From: Miscanthus floridulus
Lineage: Eukaryota; Streptophyta; Magnoliopsida; Poales; Poaceae
Length of the DNA: 64,000 bases
Assembly (NCBI RefSeq): GCF_019320115.1
Contig: NC_089584.1
Span: forward strand, 103,893,418 to 103,957,417
Direction: 5' to 3'
This document shows positions 11,137 through 23,883 of the stretch, in pieces. How positions within the stretch are numbered: the first letter of the stretch is position 1; every line of letters starts with the position of its first letter. The notes under the pieces were generated by a model, which saw only the letters and a program-made list of their open reading frames with translations, had not been told where the DNA came from and searched no databases. Made by a program: the position numbers and the translations under genes.

Positions 11137-12726
11137 AACTGACACTACAAAGAACTCAACTGACTAGCAAAGGACCACTACCACTGACAAAGGACAACTA
11201 TCATTAACTTCCCCTAGCACTAAGAATCACTGCCCAACTAACACTTGCTGAGGCTTGGCCTCAATCCATACATATGGGCTTGGCCTCGAGTTTATCTATC
11301 ACTGCTCAACTGCCACTACCTCACTGCCCAACTCACTGCACAAGATAGAATAGGAAGTATACATAAGCAACATTATATTCTAGAGGTAAGCAAGGTCCTA
11401 TTGAAGCAAGCAATTGGATAAGAAAGGAATGAGTAATGGCTTGCTACCTGAGGAAGGAAGAAGGAAACCCTGCGAAAAGGTAAGTCACTGACGGCATAGG
11501 GGCACCAATGATATCACAACAAAGAGTCAAGAGACCAAGCACTGTCGGCCAAAGAGATCGTCGATGTGCAGCACCGAAAGCTGATGAGGGGCGTGCGCGG
11601 TCGTCAGAGTCAAGAAAAACAACAGCAAGGTCGGTGGAAGAGGCTCCGACAGTGGTGGTGACGGGCATGATGAGTGTGGGCATGGTGAGGGAGGTGTGGC
11701 AGCCGGAGAGGGCATGGCGTGTGAGAGTGGTGGCGCAATGCACAATGAGAGAGGTACGGTTGCGGCGGCCAATGAGTGGCATGGTGGCTAGAGAGGCACA
11801 ACGATGATGGTGGTTAGGGTTAGAGAGGTGGCGGCATGACATACAGAGAGAGAAGGATGGGCATAGTCAAAAGAAAAGGAAGAGGGTGGGTCCCCATGTG
11901 TCAGTCAAATTTTGAAACAAATCTCGTGAACACAGTTGCAACCGGATGCGCAGATGCAAATGACCTGACGCTGCTCCCCCAGAGTCCGATCACAAATAGA
12001 GAGCTCCAGAATGCCTTAGACAGTGTCCGGACGCGTCCGTGGCACTATGATAGGACGTAGAGCTAAGTCTGGTCAATCCTATGTTCCATCTCACACTGAC
12101 CAGACGCTAATTTCAACTTGTCACCGGATGCGCGTGAAACACTATTGATCGTCCGGTCCCTCTTAAGTTACTATATCTCCTCCTGATGTACTGTCCAGAC
12201 ACTGCAATGGGTGTGTCCAGTCCCTACGTCTAGTCCCTCTTCAGCTTTGTTTACTCCTCCTTTCTTCACAACACTTTCTCCGAATCAAGTCCCAACTTCA
12301 ATAAGAGCCAAATAAACACCAAATGGGATAGATATAAGAGACCTCTCTCAGACCCTCGAGTTTTTCAAAATAATTTTCCTTTGGCTATAATTCTTTTTAG
12401 GAAAATAGGCAACAAATAGGGCGAGAAGCAACGTGTGGCCACACAAAAGGATTTGTAACCAATAGGAGCTTCAAATGCTCTCCCTGTTTGTGGATGAATG
12501 CAGCGGATGCTCAAAAGATAACCAAAAAGAAACAACAAAGCAACATACATGCATATGCAATGCAATATGAGAAATGTAGGGCTAGTTGCTTGTCAAGTTT
12601 GATCCAAGGTTAAGCTTTTTCACATGTTTTTGGCAGTTATCTTAACCATGTTAGACAAGCCCTAAGTGCATTACTAAAAATTAAACATGTTTTATATTAC
12701 AATGCAATGCAAAGAACAACATAAGC
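11137..12726 (-). other. Element E post-pol leader of the 3' ORF, with candidate intron 11447-11139
   Basis: It is homologous in layout to 35672-37046 of D. From the pol stop (12727) it holds AT-rich sequence with a GCATTGCATATGCATG-like stretch, then degenerate CCGGACG palindromes (about 11950-12240), then a GC-rich segment (about 11480-11840). This segment ends at TCAG|GTAGCAAGCC (donor at 11447); the matching acceptor CAG (11141-11139) lies two bases before the ATG. The donor decamer is identical in D although the flanks differ. ORFs in the GC-rich part (for example 11444-11842) are of low complexity and not called as genes. Confidence 0.5.
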
Positions 12727-12880
12727 TTATTTTTTAGTGAAGTTACTTAGGTCAAGCACATTGAGCTCATTCCTCAACCGACAAAACATAGCCTCATCTA
12801 GTGGTTTTGTGAAGATATCCGTCAATTGATCCTCGGTCCTTACATCTTCTAGTGATATATCATTTTTAGCAACCTGATCT
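12727..12880 (-). pseudogene. Element E pol, C-terminal end of RNase H
   Basis: The minus strand reads the closing segment TEDQL, FTKPLDEA, CRLRNELNVL and NFTKK before a TAA at 12729-12727, matching the D pol end at 35671. The upstream part is displaced by Gypsy1; its TSD GATCT (12876-12880) marks the insertion point. Confidence 0.78.
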
Positions 12881-14788
12881 TGTTTACACCAAAATTTGGG
12901 AAGGAGATTTGCAGGAACTCAAAAGCTCCCAAGATCGTGTCATCGAGGAATCAATTACATAAAGGTCGATATCAGCTGATTTGAATGCAGTATTGGAATT
13001 GGCTCTCTCCAGATAGCGCCAGCAGATAACGATAAAAGCTGCGGTTGACGTCAGGAAAAAACATGTTGGACTCTACAAAAAGGGAAAAATTAGGGTCCAA
13101 GTTATCTTAAATTAGGAATGTTTTCTCTTATGCCAAAGATTGCAATGAGTCATGATTAAGTAGGATTCATGCATAGGTTCTGGGTATAAATATTAGACCC
13201 CGGCTATTGTAAAGGACACACAATCAATCAAATACAAGTTACTTACTTTTTTGGCTCCGGCCACCTCTTAGGAGTAGGAGTAGAGTAGATCTTGGCGAGT
13301 TCTTCAGCGAGTAGGGCTGCATCGGTCCGACCGACCTCTTGCTTGTCTATAAGTACTGTCATGGCTTATACTTCTGTTTGTACGGCTACATCGATCCTGT
13401 CGACCTCCACTGCGACTCTGGTATAAGCTAGTTATCGACTCTTGTCTAGTTCAAGTATGGTTGCATCGATCCGGTCGACCTCCACTGCTCGAACTAGATT
13501 AAGGTCAAATTATCGGCTCTACCTAAGAGTGGCAATCTTTGGTAGATTCATTAAGTTACCAATCTAGCTGATGTTCTTATCATCATTAGTTTGCAACAAC
13601 ATCAACCTGCCCGATCGAGATTGATTTAGATCGGCCTCATATCCTTTGGGTCCGTCGTTTGCTTTGTCACAATATGATACTTCTTACAATGAACGATGGG
13701 TTATGTCTTATCGGCTATTCTATTTCGATCTTGATCGCGCATAGTATGCGGTTAAGGCATGAATAATCTTGAAGAGGTTTGCTAGCTAGTTAAATCTAGT
13801 TTATAGTTCACCATTATGTCTGTAACAATCGGGTCGATCCCCACTGATGGCACTATAGATTGGAGGATGCTAGTTAGTAGATTTGTTCCTGATTAGGTGT
13901 GAGCTTAGCTGTTTGTTATGCCTGCATCGGCTAAATAGTTGATTGCCTGTGTGTTAACACCTATAGTGTGCATCCATGATTCTATTAAGCGTGAACAGAT
14001 CTATGTACTTTAAAGGTTTGATTCGTTGTCTTTTTCACAGCTGCATCGATCTGGTCGAACCCCACTGTTAGAGATAGCAGGTTGAGTCTGAGGGGTCCAT
14101 AGGCTTGTTCATGTGAAATAGTCGATTGTTCACACGCTGTAGTTCTCTTCACCTGAATCAGCTATTTTAGTCGATTCATCCGAGCCTTCACGAATAGCAT
14201 GTCTTTTAGAAAGCCTGTCGAAGTATGGATGTTTTTATGGATTCTTTGGTTTTAGTTTGTTACTATCATCATAGCTGCCATCGATCAGGTCGAACCTCAC
14301 TGTTGGTGGTAACAGATTAGATTCAGAGCGTTTGTAGGTCCATTCATATCAGATAGTCGATTTGTTCGCATGTTATATCCTTTATCATTAGATCCATCAG
14401 CTTACTGCTTTATACTGATTACATCTATCTAGCTGATGATCTCATTTATATCTACATGTACTATATTCGTCAACATAAAGTCAAATGCTACCCACGAGCT
14501 TTACAGTCCATAACACCAATTTCTATGCGTATCGGCTATTCAGTCACTTTTCACATCTGGCTGCTTCTGAAGCGGCACACTTGGAACTGTCTAGGTACAG
14601 ACCAATATGTTCCACCTTAAATTAATGATAAATTTTCTCTCCTTGTCAATTGCAGGGTCAAATTGACTGGCACGTCTTAGGAGGAATACGCATGATCGAC
14701 TAACCCTACATTGAAGCCAGGCGGATCTCCAGCTCCATCGAGCAGACCCTTCCGGCTTGCTATGTGTTGACACATTTTCATGTCGATA
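12881..14788 (+). repeat. Gypsy1 left LTR, in a solo-LTR context
   Basis: It starts TGTTTACACC and ends ATGTCGATA. The upstream GATCT (12876-12880) and downstream GATCT (14789-14793) are both followed by element E pol, exactly as for a solo LTR. It contains a TATA box at 13185-13192 and about six scattered copies of a GCATCGATCCGGTCGACC-like motif. No coding potential. Confidence 0.85.
13185..13192 (+). promoter_or_regulatory. TATA box, Gypsy1 left LTR
   Basis: TATAAATA in the context GGGTATAAATATT, repeated at 24186-24193 in the right LTR and matched by GGGTATAAATATGG in the Gypsy2 LTR. Confidence 0.55.
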
Positions 14789-15157
14789 GATCTCTAAGAA
14801 AGTGATGATGGATATCTATGTGCTTGGTGTGAGAGTGTTGAACAGGTTATTAGCAAGTTTTACTGCGCTCTCATTGTCACACAAAAGAGGTACCTTTTCT
14901 AGAACTACACCATAGTCTAGAAGAGTTTACTTCATGTAAAGTATTTGTGCACAACAAGCACCCGCGGCAATGTACTCCACCTCGGCAGTGGACAAGGCCA
15001 CACTATTTTGCTTCTTGGAGGTCCAAGACACTAGTGATCTACCAAGCAAATAGCACCCTTCGGATGTGCCTTTTCTATCAATTTTGCAACTGGCATAATC
15101 CAAATCAGAATAGCTAACTAGTTGGAATCTCGATCCTTTGGGATACCAAAGACCAAT
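14789..15157 (-). repeat. Duplicated fragment of element E RNase H between Gypsy1 LTR and internal region
   Basis: These 369 bases match 25709-26077 with about six differences (about 1.6%). They encode in antisense the same RNase H piece ([28 protein letters not shown]). In the right copy the sequence runs on into the rest of E pol; here it stops at GACCAAT and changes to Gypsy LTR-end and PBS sequence. A 5' LTR should abut its PBS, so this is a rearrangement scar. Confidence 0.88.
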
Positions 15158-15250
15158 TCTGGCATGCCTGGTATGACACACATTTTTGTCATGCCTGGTA
15201 TGACACATTTTCATGCCGACACACATTCTGGCATGCCTGGTATGACACCA
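15158..15250 (+). repeat. Gypsy1 LTR tail and primer-binding site with triplicated motif
   Basis: GCATGCCTGGTATGACAC, or one-base variants, occurs three times (about 15161, 15188, 15231). The last copy aligns with the Gypsy2 PBS region TTTTGGCACGCTCGGTGGGA and is followed by the Gag start, so it is the true PBS position. The middle part ACACATTTTCATGCCGACA (15204-15222) matches the end of the Gypsy1 LTR, so a short tail of the original 5' LTR survives here. Confidence 0.65.
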
Positions 15251-15261
15251 CAATCGTCATA

Positions 15262-18200
15262 GTGGCTTACAACAATAATGACATCATTGTGGTACCTTAT
15301 GTAGACCTACTTGATGGAGATAAAGATGTCATCAGCAAAGCTATAGAAGAATTTCATAACAAGTGTTTGTTGTCCTACACCAAGACACGTGACAATATAA
15401 TTATTCAGAAATATCCACTACCAAGAGTTCTGTTGCATGGGCAGACAGATGCAGATGAAGCTAAAGATAGGCGTTTCTTCATGGAAGTTGTAAATAAATC
15501 TGTTCATGATGCCATATCAAACCATACTGAAGTTTTCTTGACCACATTCCACAACACCATGAAAGAGGTGTTTCATGGGTTTCTAGTTGATCAGGTTGGG
15601 CTGGCTTATTACATCATTCCACATTTGTTGACTCAAGGGACTAATCAAGCTGGTACTAGCCATCAAGAAACAACACCCGCTAGTCATGATGATGTCTAGG
15701 TGGTTCAGAGCTCATCTGAGCAAGTTCAAGGTGCTAATGCTAATCAAATACAGTATAATCCTAGATCATCATAACAGCATGTGCAACAGTCGACGGGGCA
15801 AGCTCGGAATCAAATGGTCAATTTTGGCACATTAGGCCAGATACCATCGTTGGCTTAAAAAATAGCACCATCAGTTCAAAGAATTCATAGAGATATAGAT
15901 CCTAACATTTACAACTAGAGACTTTAAGCAGTAAACCAGCAGAGGACCCAGTAGATAGAGATTCCATAAGGATATCATTATGGCATGGATTATAATACTC
16001 TTCACATGATTCTGAATCTAGGATACCAAGGTACTCGGAATTTTAATCCACAGATGAGTCAGCAGTTGCTGAGAAATCCAAATTCAAATGCTGATGAGTT
16101 GTTGCTTAAAGTGACCGAGATGATGAAGAATCAGTTCAGTTTGAAGCCAAAAGGGTAGACCTTTTCGTACAAATGCCCATATTTAGAATGGTATGATTTG
16201 GTCGCTCTCTGAGCGAATTATAGATTCCTAGAGTTTGCTAAGTTCATTGGCTAAGATAGCACAAGCACAATAGAACATGTTAGTTGGTATCTTACACAGT
16301 TGGGCGAAGCATCCATTGAAGAGGCCCATCGAGTTCGCTTCTTCTCCTTGTCTCTGTCAGGGCCAGCATTTACTTGGTTTTCATCACTGCCAGTTAACTC
16401 CATTACCAAGTGGGCTGACCTAGAGAAGAAGTTTCATATATATTTTTATACTGGGACTGGAGAAAAGAAGATTACCGATTTGACAACTATAAGGCAGAGA
16501 AGTAATGAATCGGGCACCGAGTTTCTTCAGAGATTTCGAGAAACCAGAAATCTGTGCTTCTCACTAAACTTGACTGATGATCAACTAGTTGCTTTGGCCA
16601 TTCAAGGAATGTTGCCAATATGGAGAGAGAATCTACTGGAACAAGAATTTGACAACTTGGGTCAATTGGCTTAACTAGTGGCAACGCTCAATAGCCAATT
16701 TTAGAATATACGTAGAGATACCCGATTTCCAGAAAAGTACCACAATGGCCGAAGCTTATAATCCGTATTCGGTCGATGACTGCCATGAGGATGATGAGGA
16801 AGAAGTTACCATGGCTGAATGGAATTGGGGTAAGAAGACAGTAATGGTGTCAAATCCTTGGGGAAGAGGAGTAGAAGAGAGCTATGACTTCGACGTCACA
16901 AAATCAGACAAGCTCTTCGATTTCTTGCTTGAGAAGGGACAGATCAAGTTGCCCGATAATCATGTTATGTTGTCCCCTGATCAGTTGAAGAATAAGAAGT
17001 TTTGCAAGTTTCATAATGCTACATCTCATTCTACTAATGAATGCAGAGTTTTTCGGCAGCATATACAGAGGGCTATTCAGCAAGGAAGGCTCAAATTCGA
17101 TACGCCTCAGAAGATGAAAGTTGACGATAATCCTTTCCTAGGAGATCAAAACATGGTCGATGCTAGGCTGCTCAAGGGGAAGACTAAAGTCCTAACATCA
17201 GTTAGATCAAGAGAAATTGGAACAGTCGATCCCGAGATGCAAATATTGGCTGATGTATATAGAAAGATTAGAAGGCGTTGTGACGAGCAAAAGAGCCGAT
17301 ATGAGCATGGAGAGATGTCAAAGGATGGGGTGACAAGGCCACGTGTTACATCTTGAATTTTTTGAATAAATCGTAGTGGCAGAAGGAAAGGATTATCAGT
17401 ATTGGTTAGAAGAGCAAGAATACCAGCATCAACAGGAGAAAGAGAGGTATGAAAGAAAACAAGCCGAATCACATTGGAATTGTCCTTTCTTCAGACATTA
17501 CTAGAAAGAAGGTTTGAAATTGCCTACAAGAAATAACTATCCAGAATGCAGCGAGCAATATTGGGAGTTCAGGCAATCTCAAGCCAATCGCCGGTCCATC
17601 CATGCTCAAGATGAGTATCATCATAATAACATGGATCGGCGACTAAAAATAGAAATGTTCATGATCGGCTAGGAAAGCGAGTTGTTGATCAAAACTGGGC
17701 TGATTGTGAAGAGGAAAGTAATGAGGAAGAATATGTTTGGCAGGAAGGCCAATGGTGTCCAGGAGGTCTAACAAGAAGCCAGAAAAGAAGAGTGCAACGG
17801 CTAAGGAACAGAGAATTGGAATAGGCTCAAGCATCTGGTAGACCTCAAGTGTGGCATGCTAAGCAAACAGCCGATACAAGGCAACCATCGACTAATATTC
17901 AAATGGCTTTTTTATTGCCATCAGAATTCAAAGCTCCAGCAAATCAAGAAGATTAATGAGATTTCGATGAATCAGAGTATGAAGAAATAGTTGCCAAGTT
18001 GATAGTTATACAACAGGCTATATTCGATAAGCCAGTCAAGCATCGGCACTTAAAGGCTTTATACATAAAAGGTTTTGTTGATAGGAAGCTGATGAGCAAG
18101 ATGTTGGTGGACGGAGGTGCTTCTTTTAATCTTATGCCTTACACCACTTTTTGTAAACTTGGCAAAGGACCAGTAGATTTGATTGAGACTGACATGATGC

Positions 18201-18576
18201 TTAAGGATTTTGGAGGTAATGCATCTAAGACCCACGGGGCAATGAATATCGAACTGACAATCGGGAGTAAGACTCTGCTCACCACATTCTTTGTCATCGA
18301 TGGGAAAGGTTCATACAGTTTACTCCTTGGTCATGATTAGATTCATGCAAACTGCTATGTGCCATCAACCATGCATTAGTGTCTAGTTCAATGGCATAGA
18401 GACGATGTCGAGCTGGTTCGCACTGATGAATCTGTGAGTATCGCAATAGCCGATCTAGTATTTTGGGAGCTAGAAGACGAGTGTTTTCTAGCAAGTTATG
18501 GGAAGAAGGCTTCATTAGAATCAATAATGAAAGTCAATAGCTGATCCAAGCAGTTGGCTTTGAAAATTTGTTTTAA
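15262..18576 (+). pseudogene. Gypsy1 Gag-protease (decayed)
   Basis: Frames at 15262-15699, 16300-16674, 16745-17356 and 17999-18340 align in order with the intact Gypsy2 Gag-protease. Seen: the N-terminal region, the Gag domain (VRFFSLSLSGPAFTWFSSLP), a CKFHNATSHSTNEC knuckle (C-x2-H-x4-H-x4-C), and the protease site MLVDGGASFNLMPY with LLLGHD near the end. Many in-frame stops are TAG or TAA where Gypsy2 has CAG or CAA. The stop TAA at 18574-18576 overlaps the next ATG as TTTTAATG, the same junction as in Gypsy2. Confidence 0.8.
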
Positions 18577-21500
18577 TGGATAATCCAATAGATGGTACAG
18601 ATGGCAAACTAGGACATGGCTTTACTTCGGTCGATAAATTAGAAGAGGTAGATATTGGTTCTAGAGATAGGCCTAGGCCAATGTTTGTAAGTGCCAAGTT
18701 GGATCCTGAGTATAAGCAAGAGTTAGTCAATTTATTAAAGGAATTTAAAGACTATTTTGCTTGGGAATACTATGAGATGCCTGGTCTAGACCGATCGATT
18801 GTTGAACATCAATTGCCAATCAAACCTGGATATCGGCCGTTTAAACAAGCTCTGAGGAGATTCAACCCAAACTTACTTGATGATATCAAAAAGGAGACTA
18901 AAAGGTTACTGGAAGCAATGTTTATCTGACTGTGCCGATATGCAGAGTGGATATCAAATGTTGTTCCTGTGTATAAGAAGAATGGGAAGTTAAGAGTTTG
19001 CATCGATTTCAAAGATTTGAACAAGGCCACACCCATGGATGGTTATCCGATGCCGATAGCCGATATGTTGGTAGACGCAACAGCCGAGCACAAGGTTATT
19101 AGCTTCATGGACGGCAATGCAGGATATAACCAAAATTTCCATGGCTAAGGAAGACATAGCAAAGACCGCTTTCAGATGCCCTGGCGCAATCGGTTTATTT
19201 GAGTGGGTTGTGATGACCTTTGGTCTTAAGAATGCCGGTGCAACTTATTAGAGGGCAATGAATTATATTTTTCATAAGTTGATCGGCAGGATTGTTGAAA
19301 TCTACATTGATGATGTGATGATAAAATCCAAGTGGTACAAGGAGCATCTAGCTGATTTGCGGGAGACTCTGGAAGGCACAAGAAAACATGGTCTAAAGAT
19401 GAATCCTAATAAGTGTGCCTTTGGAGTATCAGCTGGACAATTCTTGGGTTTCATGGTCTACGAGAGAGGAATCGAAGTTGGTTAAAAAAGCATGAAAGCA
19501 ATTGATGAGGTAGTGCCCCCAACTACTAAAATAGAGTTACAATCTTTGCTTGGCAAAATTAATTTTATCAGGAGGTTTATTTCAAATTTGTCAGAGAGAG
19601 TTCTGCCATTTTCTCCCTTGTTGAAGTCAAAAAATGATCAAGAATTTAAATGGGGCGATGTACAACAAAAGGCATTTGAGGAGATAAAAGAATATATGAA
19701 ATGTCTGCCCGTGCTGATCCCTCCTCAGCAAGGTAAGCCTTTTAAGTTGTACATATCAGCCTATAACTGGACAATTGGATCGGCCCTGATGCAAGAGTTC
19801 GAAGGGAAAGAGCGAGTTGTTTTCTATCTCAGTAGGAGGCTTCTGGATCTAGAGACAAGATAGTCTCCTATTGAGAAGTTATGCTTATGCTTATATTTCT
19901 CTTGCACTAAGTTACAACATTACTTGTTGTCGGCTGAGTGTACAGTTGTCTCTAAGACTGATGTGATCAAGCACATGCTATCAATGCCAATATTGAATGG
20001 AAGAATGGGAAAGTGGATTCTTGCGTTGTTAGAATTTGACTTGAGGTATGAATTAGCTAAAGCAGTCAAATGGCAAGTAATGGGTGATTTTGTCACCCAA
20101 CATCATAAGCCAATTATTGGCTATGTGGAGCCGGTACCCAAGACGTTGTTCTTTGATGGGTCATCATGCAAGCAAGGTGGTGGCATTGGTATTGTTATTA
20201 TTTCACCTCGAGGGGGCAAGTTTCGAGTTTGCTCTTCCAACCGAACCAATGATTACCAACAATCAAGCGGAATATGAGGCTATTCTTAAGGGGCTTCAAC
20301 TTCTCCATGAAGTAAGGACCGAGGCAATTGAAGTATTTGGAGATTCACAGTTAATTATTAATCAGTTGATCGGCCTATATGAGTGCAAAGAAGATACTCT
20401 GAGGGTATATTATGATGAGTGCCAAAGGTTGCTCAAGGAATTTCCTCGTCTCTTTTCAACATATTCCAAGAGCACAGAATCAAGAGGCTAATCATTTACC
20501 TCAAAGTGCATCAGGTTATCGAGTGTTTTAAGAAGTCTTGAGTAGTGAAACCTCGAATAATGATTGGAGAGTTGAAATAGCCAATTACCTTAGGAATCCA
20601 TCACAGAAAGTTACCAGAAAGCTAAGGTATAAATCGACTAAGTATGTTTTACTGGATGATCAGCTATATTACAAACAGTCGATGGGGTATTGCTCAAATG
20701 CTTAAATCAAGAGGAAGCTAAGGTGTTGATGGGCGAAGCACATGAAGGGATATGTGGAGCTCATCAATCGGCTTATAAGATAAAATGGATTATTCGCAGA
20801 ACTAGATATTTTTGGCCAACAATATTGGAAAACTGTTTTGAATATTATAAGGGGTGCTAGGACTGTCAACGTTTTGGTAATGTCCAAAATCACCTACATC
20901 GGCTATGAATCCAATAATCAAACCATGGTCATTTCATGGCTGGGGAATTAATTTAATTGGCTATATTTTTCCACCCTCAAGTAAAGGACATAAGTTTATA
21001 TTGGTAGCAATGGATTACTTTACTAAGTGGGTTGAGGCAATTCCTTTGAAGACGGTAACCTCAAAGAACATGGTTGATTTTGTCAAGGAGCATATTGTGT
21101 ATCATTTTGGGATTCCCCAAACTATCACTAACGATCAAGGGATAATGTTCACATCAGAAGAGTTTGGAGATTTTGCTGCTAGTATGGGAATTAAGCTACT
21201 AAATTCTTCTCCTTACTATGTTCAGGCTAATGGCTAGGCAGAGGCGTCCAATCAGATTATGATTAAGCTGATCAAGAAAAAGATTGAAGAGCAGCCAAGG
21301 AAGTGGCATTCAACGCTTAATAAGGCATTATGGGCATATAGGATGGCCTGTCATGGATCGATTAAAACATCACCTTATGAACTTGTGTATAGTCATAATG
21401 CAGTCCTTCCTTGGGAAATTTGAACTGGATCAAGGCGTGTCACATTGCAAAATGATTTGTCAGCCGAAGTCTACAAGAATCTTATGATAGACAACTTAGA

Positions 21501-21822
21501 AGACTTGAGTTGTCATTGGCTGTGTGCTCTTAAGAATATCGAAGCCAATAAACTAAGGATTACAAAATATTACAATAAAAAGGTCAAGGGCAAGCAATTT
21601 TCTGAAGGAGACTTAGTCTGGAAAGTAAAATTGCCGATCAGGTCAAAGGACAGCGAGTTCGATAAATGGTCACCTAATTGAGAATGACCTTATCAGATTA
21701 AACGTTGTGCGCCTAGCAATGCTTATGTTCTAGAAACACTAGGAGGAAAATTAGAGTTTGGCAGAGCAATCAACGGAAAATATCTAAAGAAATATTATCC
21801 TAGCATTTGGATTAATACTTGA
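18576..21822 (+). pseudogene. Gypsy1 pol: RT, RNase H, second RNase H, integrase (decayed)
   Basis: It starts at ATG 18576 in the TAATG overlap. Visible: RT (KKNGKLRVCIDFKDLNKA, VEIYIDDVMIKS near 19300), RNase H (KLYISAYNWTIGSAL), a second RNase H (TLFFDGSSCKQGGGIGIVI; NNQAEYEAILKG; FGDSQLIINQL), and integrase (VAMDYFTKWVEAIPL; TITNDQG; PYYVQANG). Breaks include TGA near 18930, a frame change near 19130, TAG at 19249, 19861 and 21236, and frame changes near 20220, 20470 and 20680. The second RNase H marks the Tat clade. Confidence 0.82.
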
Positions 21823-22042
21823 CAGCCGATTAGTTCAATCATCGGTTCTAATAGCCAATACCAGAAGGGTGTCGCCTCTAGTTCAAAAAAAATGAACCCA
21901 AAGGGGGAAAAGCCGGTACAATATGTATCGCCTATAAGAGCAAAGCAATCACAGATAAATTGATGCATGGAACATGAAGTACAAAGCAAAAGAAAAATCA
22001 CTTAAGATGAAGAAATTGTTTGCTAATGTCACCTATTACAAG

Positions 22043-22816
22043 CTACAGGCCAGAAAACACTTTGTTTACTATATCATCGGCCTTCGAAGTAAGGGCTACA
22101 AAGTTGGCGGCATCGAAGAAATCCTTGACTAGGCGCTCATGATCCCCAGGGTGTGCCGTGGCTGGAAAACCATGGGGAAGAAACTAAAGTTCGTGGCCAG
22201 AACGGGCTTGCGCAGTGGCCAACGCCATGGTAGCACCATGACGAACGCCATGAAGAGCGACCTCCCTGACATGGTTCAGGATGTCGTCCAAGCGAACCAC
22301 CGGAATGGTGCCTCTGGCATTGATGAATCCTATCGCGTACTCCGCAGCTAATAGGAGGCTTTCCAGCTGAGCTAATAGATCTAAAAGATTCATGGGAGGG
22401 ATGATCAAGATCTTGAAGACAAAATTAAGAAAAGATAGAAAGTTGTGGTAGGCATCTCACCCATGATTTCTGGCCTTTGCTTTGGCCAACCTATCCTCCA
22501 CCGGGTTAGCCTCGGAAGGCGATCAACATCGAACCATGGCTAGAGATGATTCTGTGAGGGAGAGGCAGTCGGCGAGATTTTGGCTAGCCCAATCGATGGA
22601 GGCGAGCAGATCATCATTGTCAATCCACCTCCTTGGATAGCAGGGGAGCTGGCGGTGAGCTATTGATGAGGATGACCTCGAAGGCTGAGCGGAGTTGGCC
22701 CTATGCTCTAGGATAGTGGGGACATCTCGAGTTGGACCCTCCTAATGATGATGGCACTGGCGTGATGACATAGATCCGTTGAGGGCCTCCTCAACAGACC
22801 TCTTGCTGTTCTTCAT
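22043..22816 (-). pseudogene. Gypsy1 antisense ORF of unknown function (decayed)
   Basis: Reading on the minus strand from ATG 22816 (MKNSKRSVEEALNGSM) a frame continues through SIDWASQNLADCLSLTESSL, then, after a small gap, LLDLLAQLESLLLAAEYAIG and VREVALHGVRHGATMALATA, and ends at TAG 22043-22045. Three internal stops interrupt it (after QCHHH, MVRC and SGHEL). A candidate short intron has donor GTGAGA (22460) and acceptor TTCAAG (22412), but the phase does not close without a one-base change. It is unlike the antisense gene of Gypsy2. I recall similar antisense ORFs in grass Gypsy elements but cannot name a function. Confidence 0.5.
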
Positions 22817-23883
22817 GATCTCAAACCTATGGGAAAGCAGAAATTGCACCAAAGACATGAAAGGTTTGGGACGAAGCAGGTTATTTTTCGATCCATAGCC
22901 GTGGCTCATATATATAGCCTAGGAAGGTGAGAGGATAGACTTCATCGGGGTTATGGAATTAAAGTTAGATATGGAAATGGATCGACACTCTGGAAATTCA
23001 GGGGATGAATCACAAAGAGATAACAAATTCATACTTATTGCTTCCCATAAGCACAAAATATCATGGGATGGACACAAAAGGTTTACATTGACCAGCGATC
23101 AACCCACCAAGGCTTCTTTGGATTGAAGGGAGTCCAAATCCCTCAAGGCCGAAGGTCATCATGAACCGAGTCACATCAGCACGTTGATAAAATTGCATCA
23201 GGAGAAGGGGAAAGGCCGCCTGCTTAAAAGATACCCAACCAATTTCTGGATGACTGGGAAACAATGGGAAAGAAAGCCGCCTATTAAAAGATGCCCATTT
23301 CTCGATGGTTGGGAAACCGTGGGAAAGAAATATGTTGTTTTCCTGATGGGCATTTGATGAAGTGAACAAGGGGAAGGTGTCCACACATTTTAGCCCTTGC
23401 AAACACTATAACAGCTCTGCGATCATGGAGAGAAGACTCAGGTGATATCACAAGAATTCTTCTAACCGCAGTAGCTGATCCTCTTACTCGACAAGGCGCT
23501 AAGATGAGCAACACAATCACCCTATGCACAAGAATTCTTCTAACCACTCAAGATCCTCATAGCAAGGAATTAGACCATGGAGGGTCTGGTGGAGCCAGAG
23601 GCACTCGAGAAAGCAGATAGAAGAGAAACATAACTGAGTTGTTGAATTGCTCTCGCCAGAGCCGGATAGACATTTTATAGTCATCCTAAAAGATGGATCC
23701 AAGCGCCTGTGAAGCAATGATGCTCTCATAAAGTTTTGAAGCATGGGCTCATAAGCTGGCAAAGACTGTGATAGACAGTAGACCCTAGATCAAGATTCTC
23801 TAATCATGACCATGGACCTATCGGGGGTACAGGCATGATAATTTTGGAATAAAATTACTTTTATCCCAAAATTGGGGAGCATG
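22817..23883 (+). other. Gypsy1 3' internal region, nothing recognised
   Basis: About 1.07 kb lies between the start of the antisense ORF and the 3' LTR. Short minus-strand ORFs (23061-23402, 23284-23547, 23517-23762) overlap in different frames and show no known domain. Imperfect local repeats are visible (CACAAGAATTCTTCTAACC near 23448 and 23528; TGGGAAA-GAAA near 23247 and 23308). It ends in a short purine-rich tract GGGGAGC before the LTR. Confidence 0.4.

Noticed and set aside
22817..23883. Minus-strand ORFs as a further gene in Gypsy1.
   Set aside because: Overlapping short frames with no shared signature and no splice logic that joins them.
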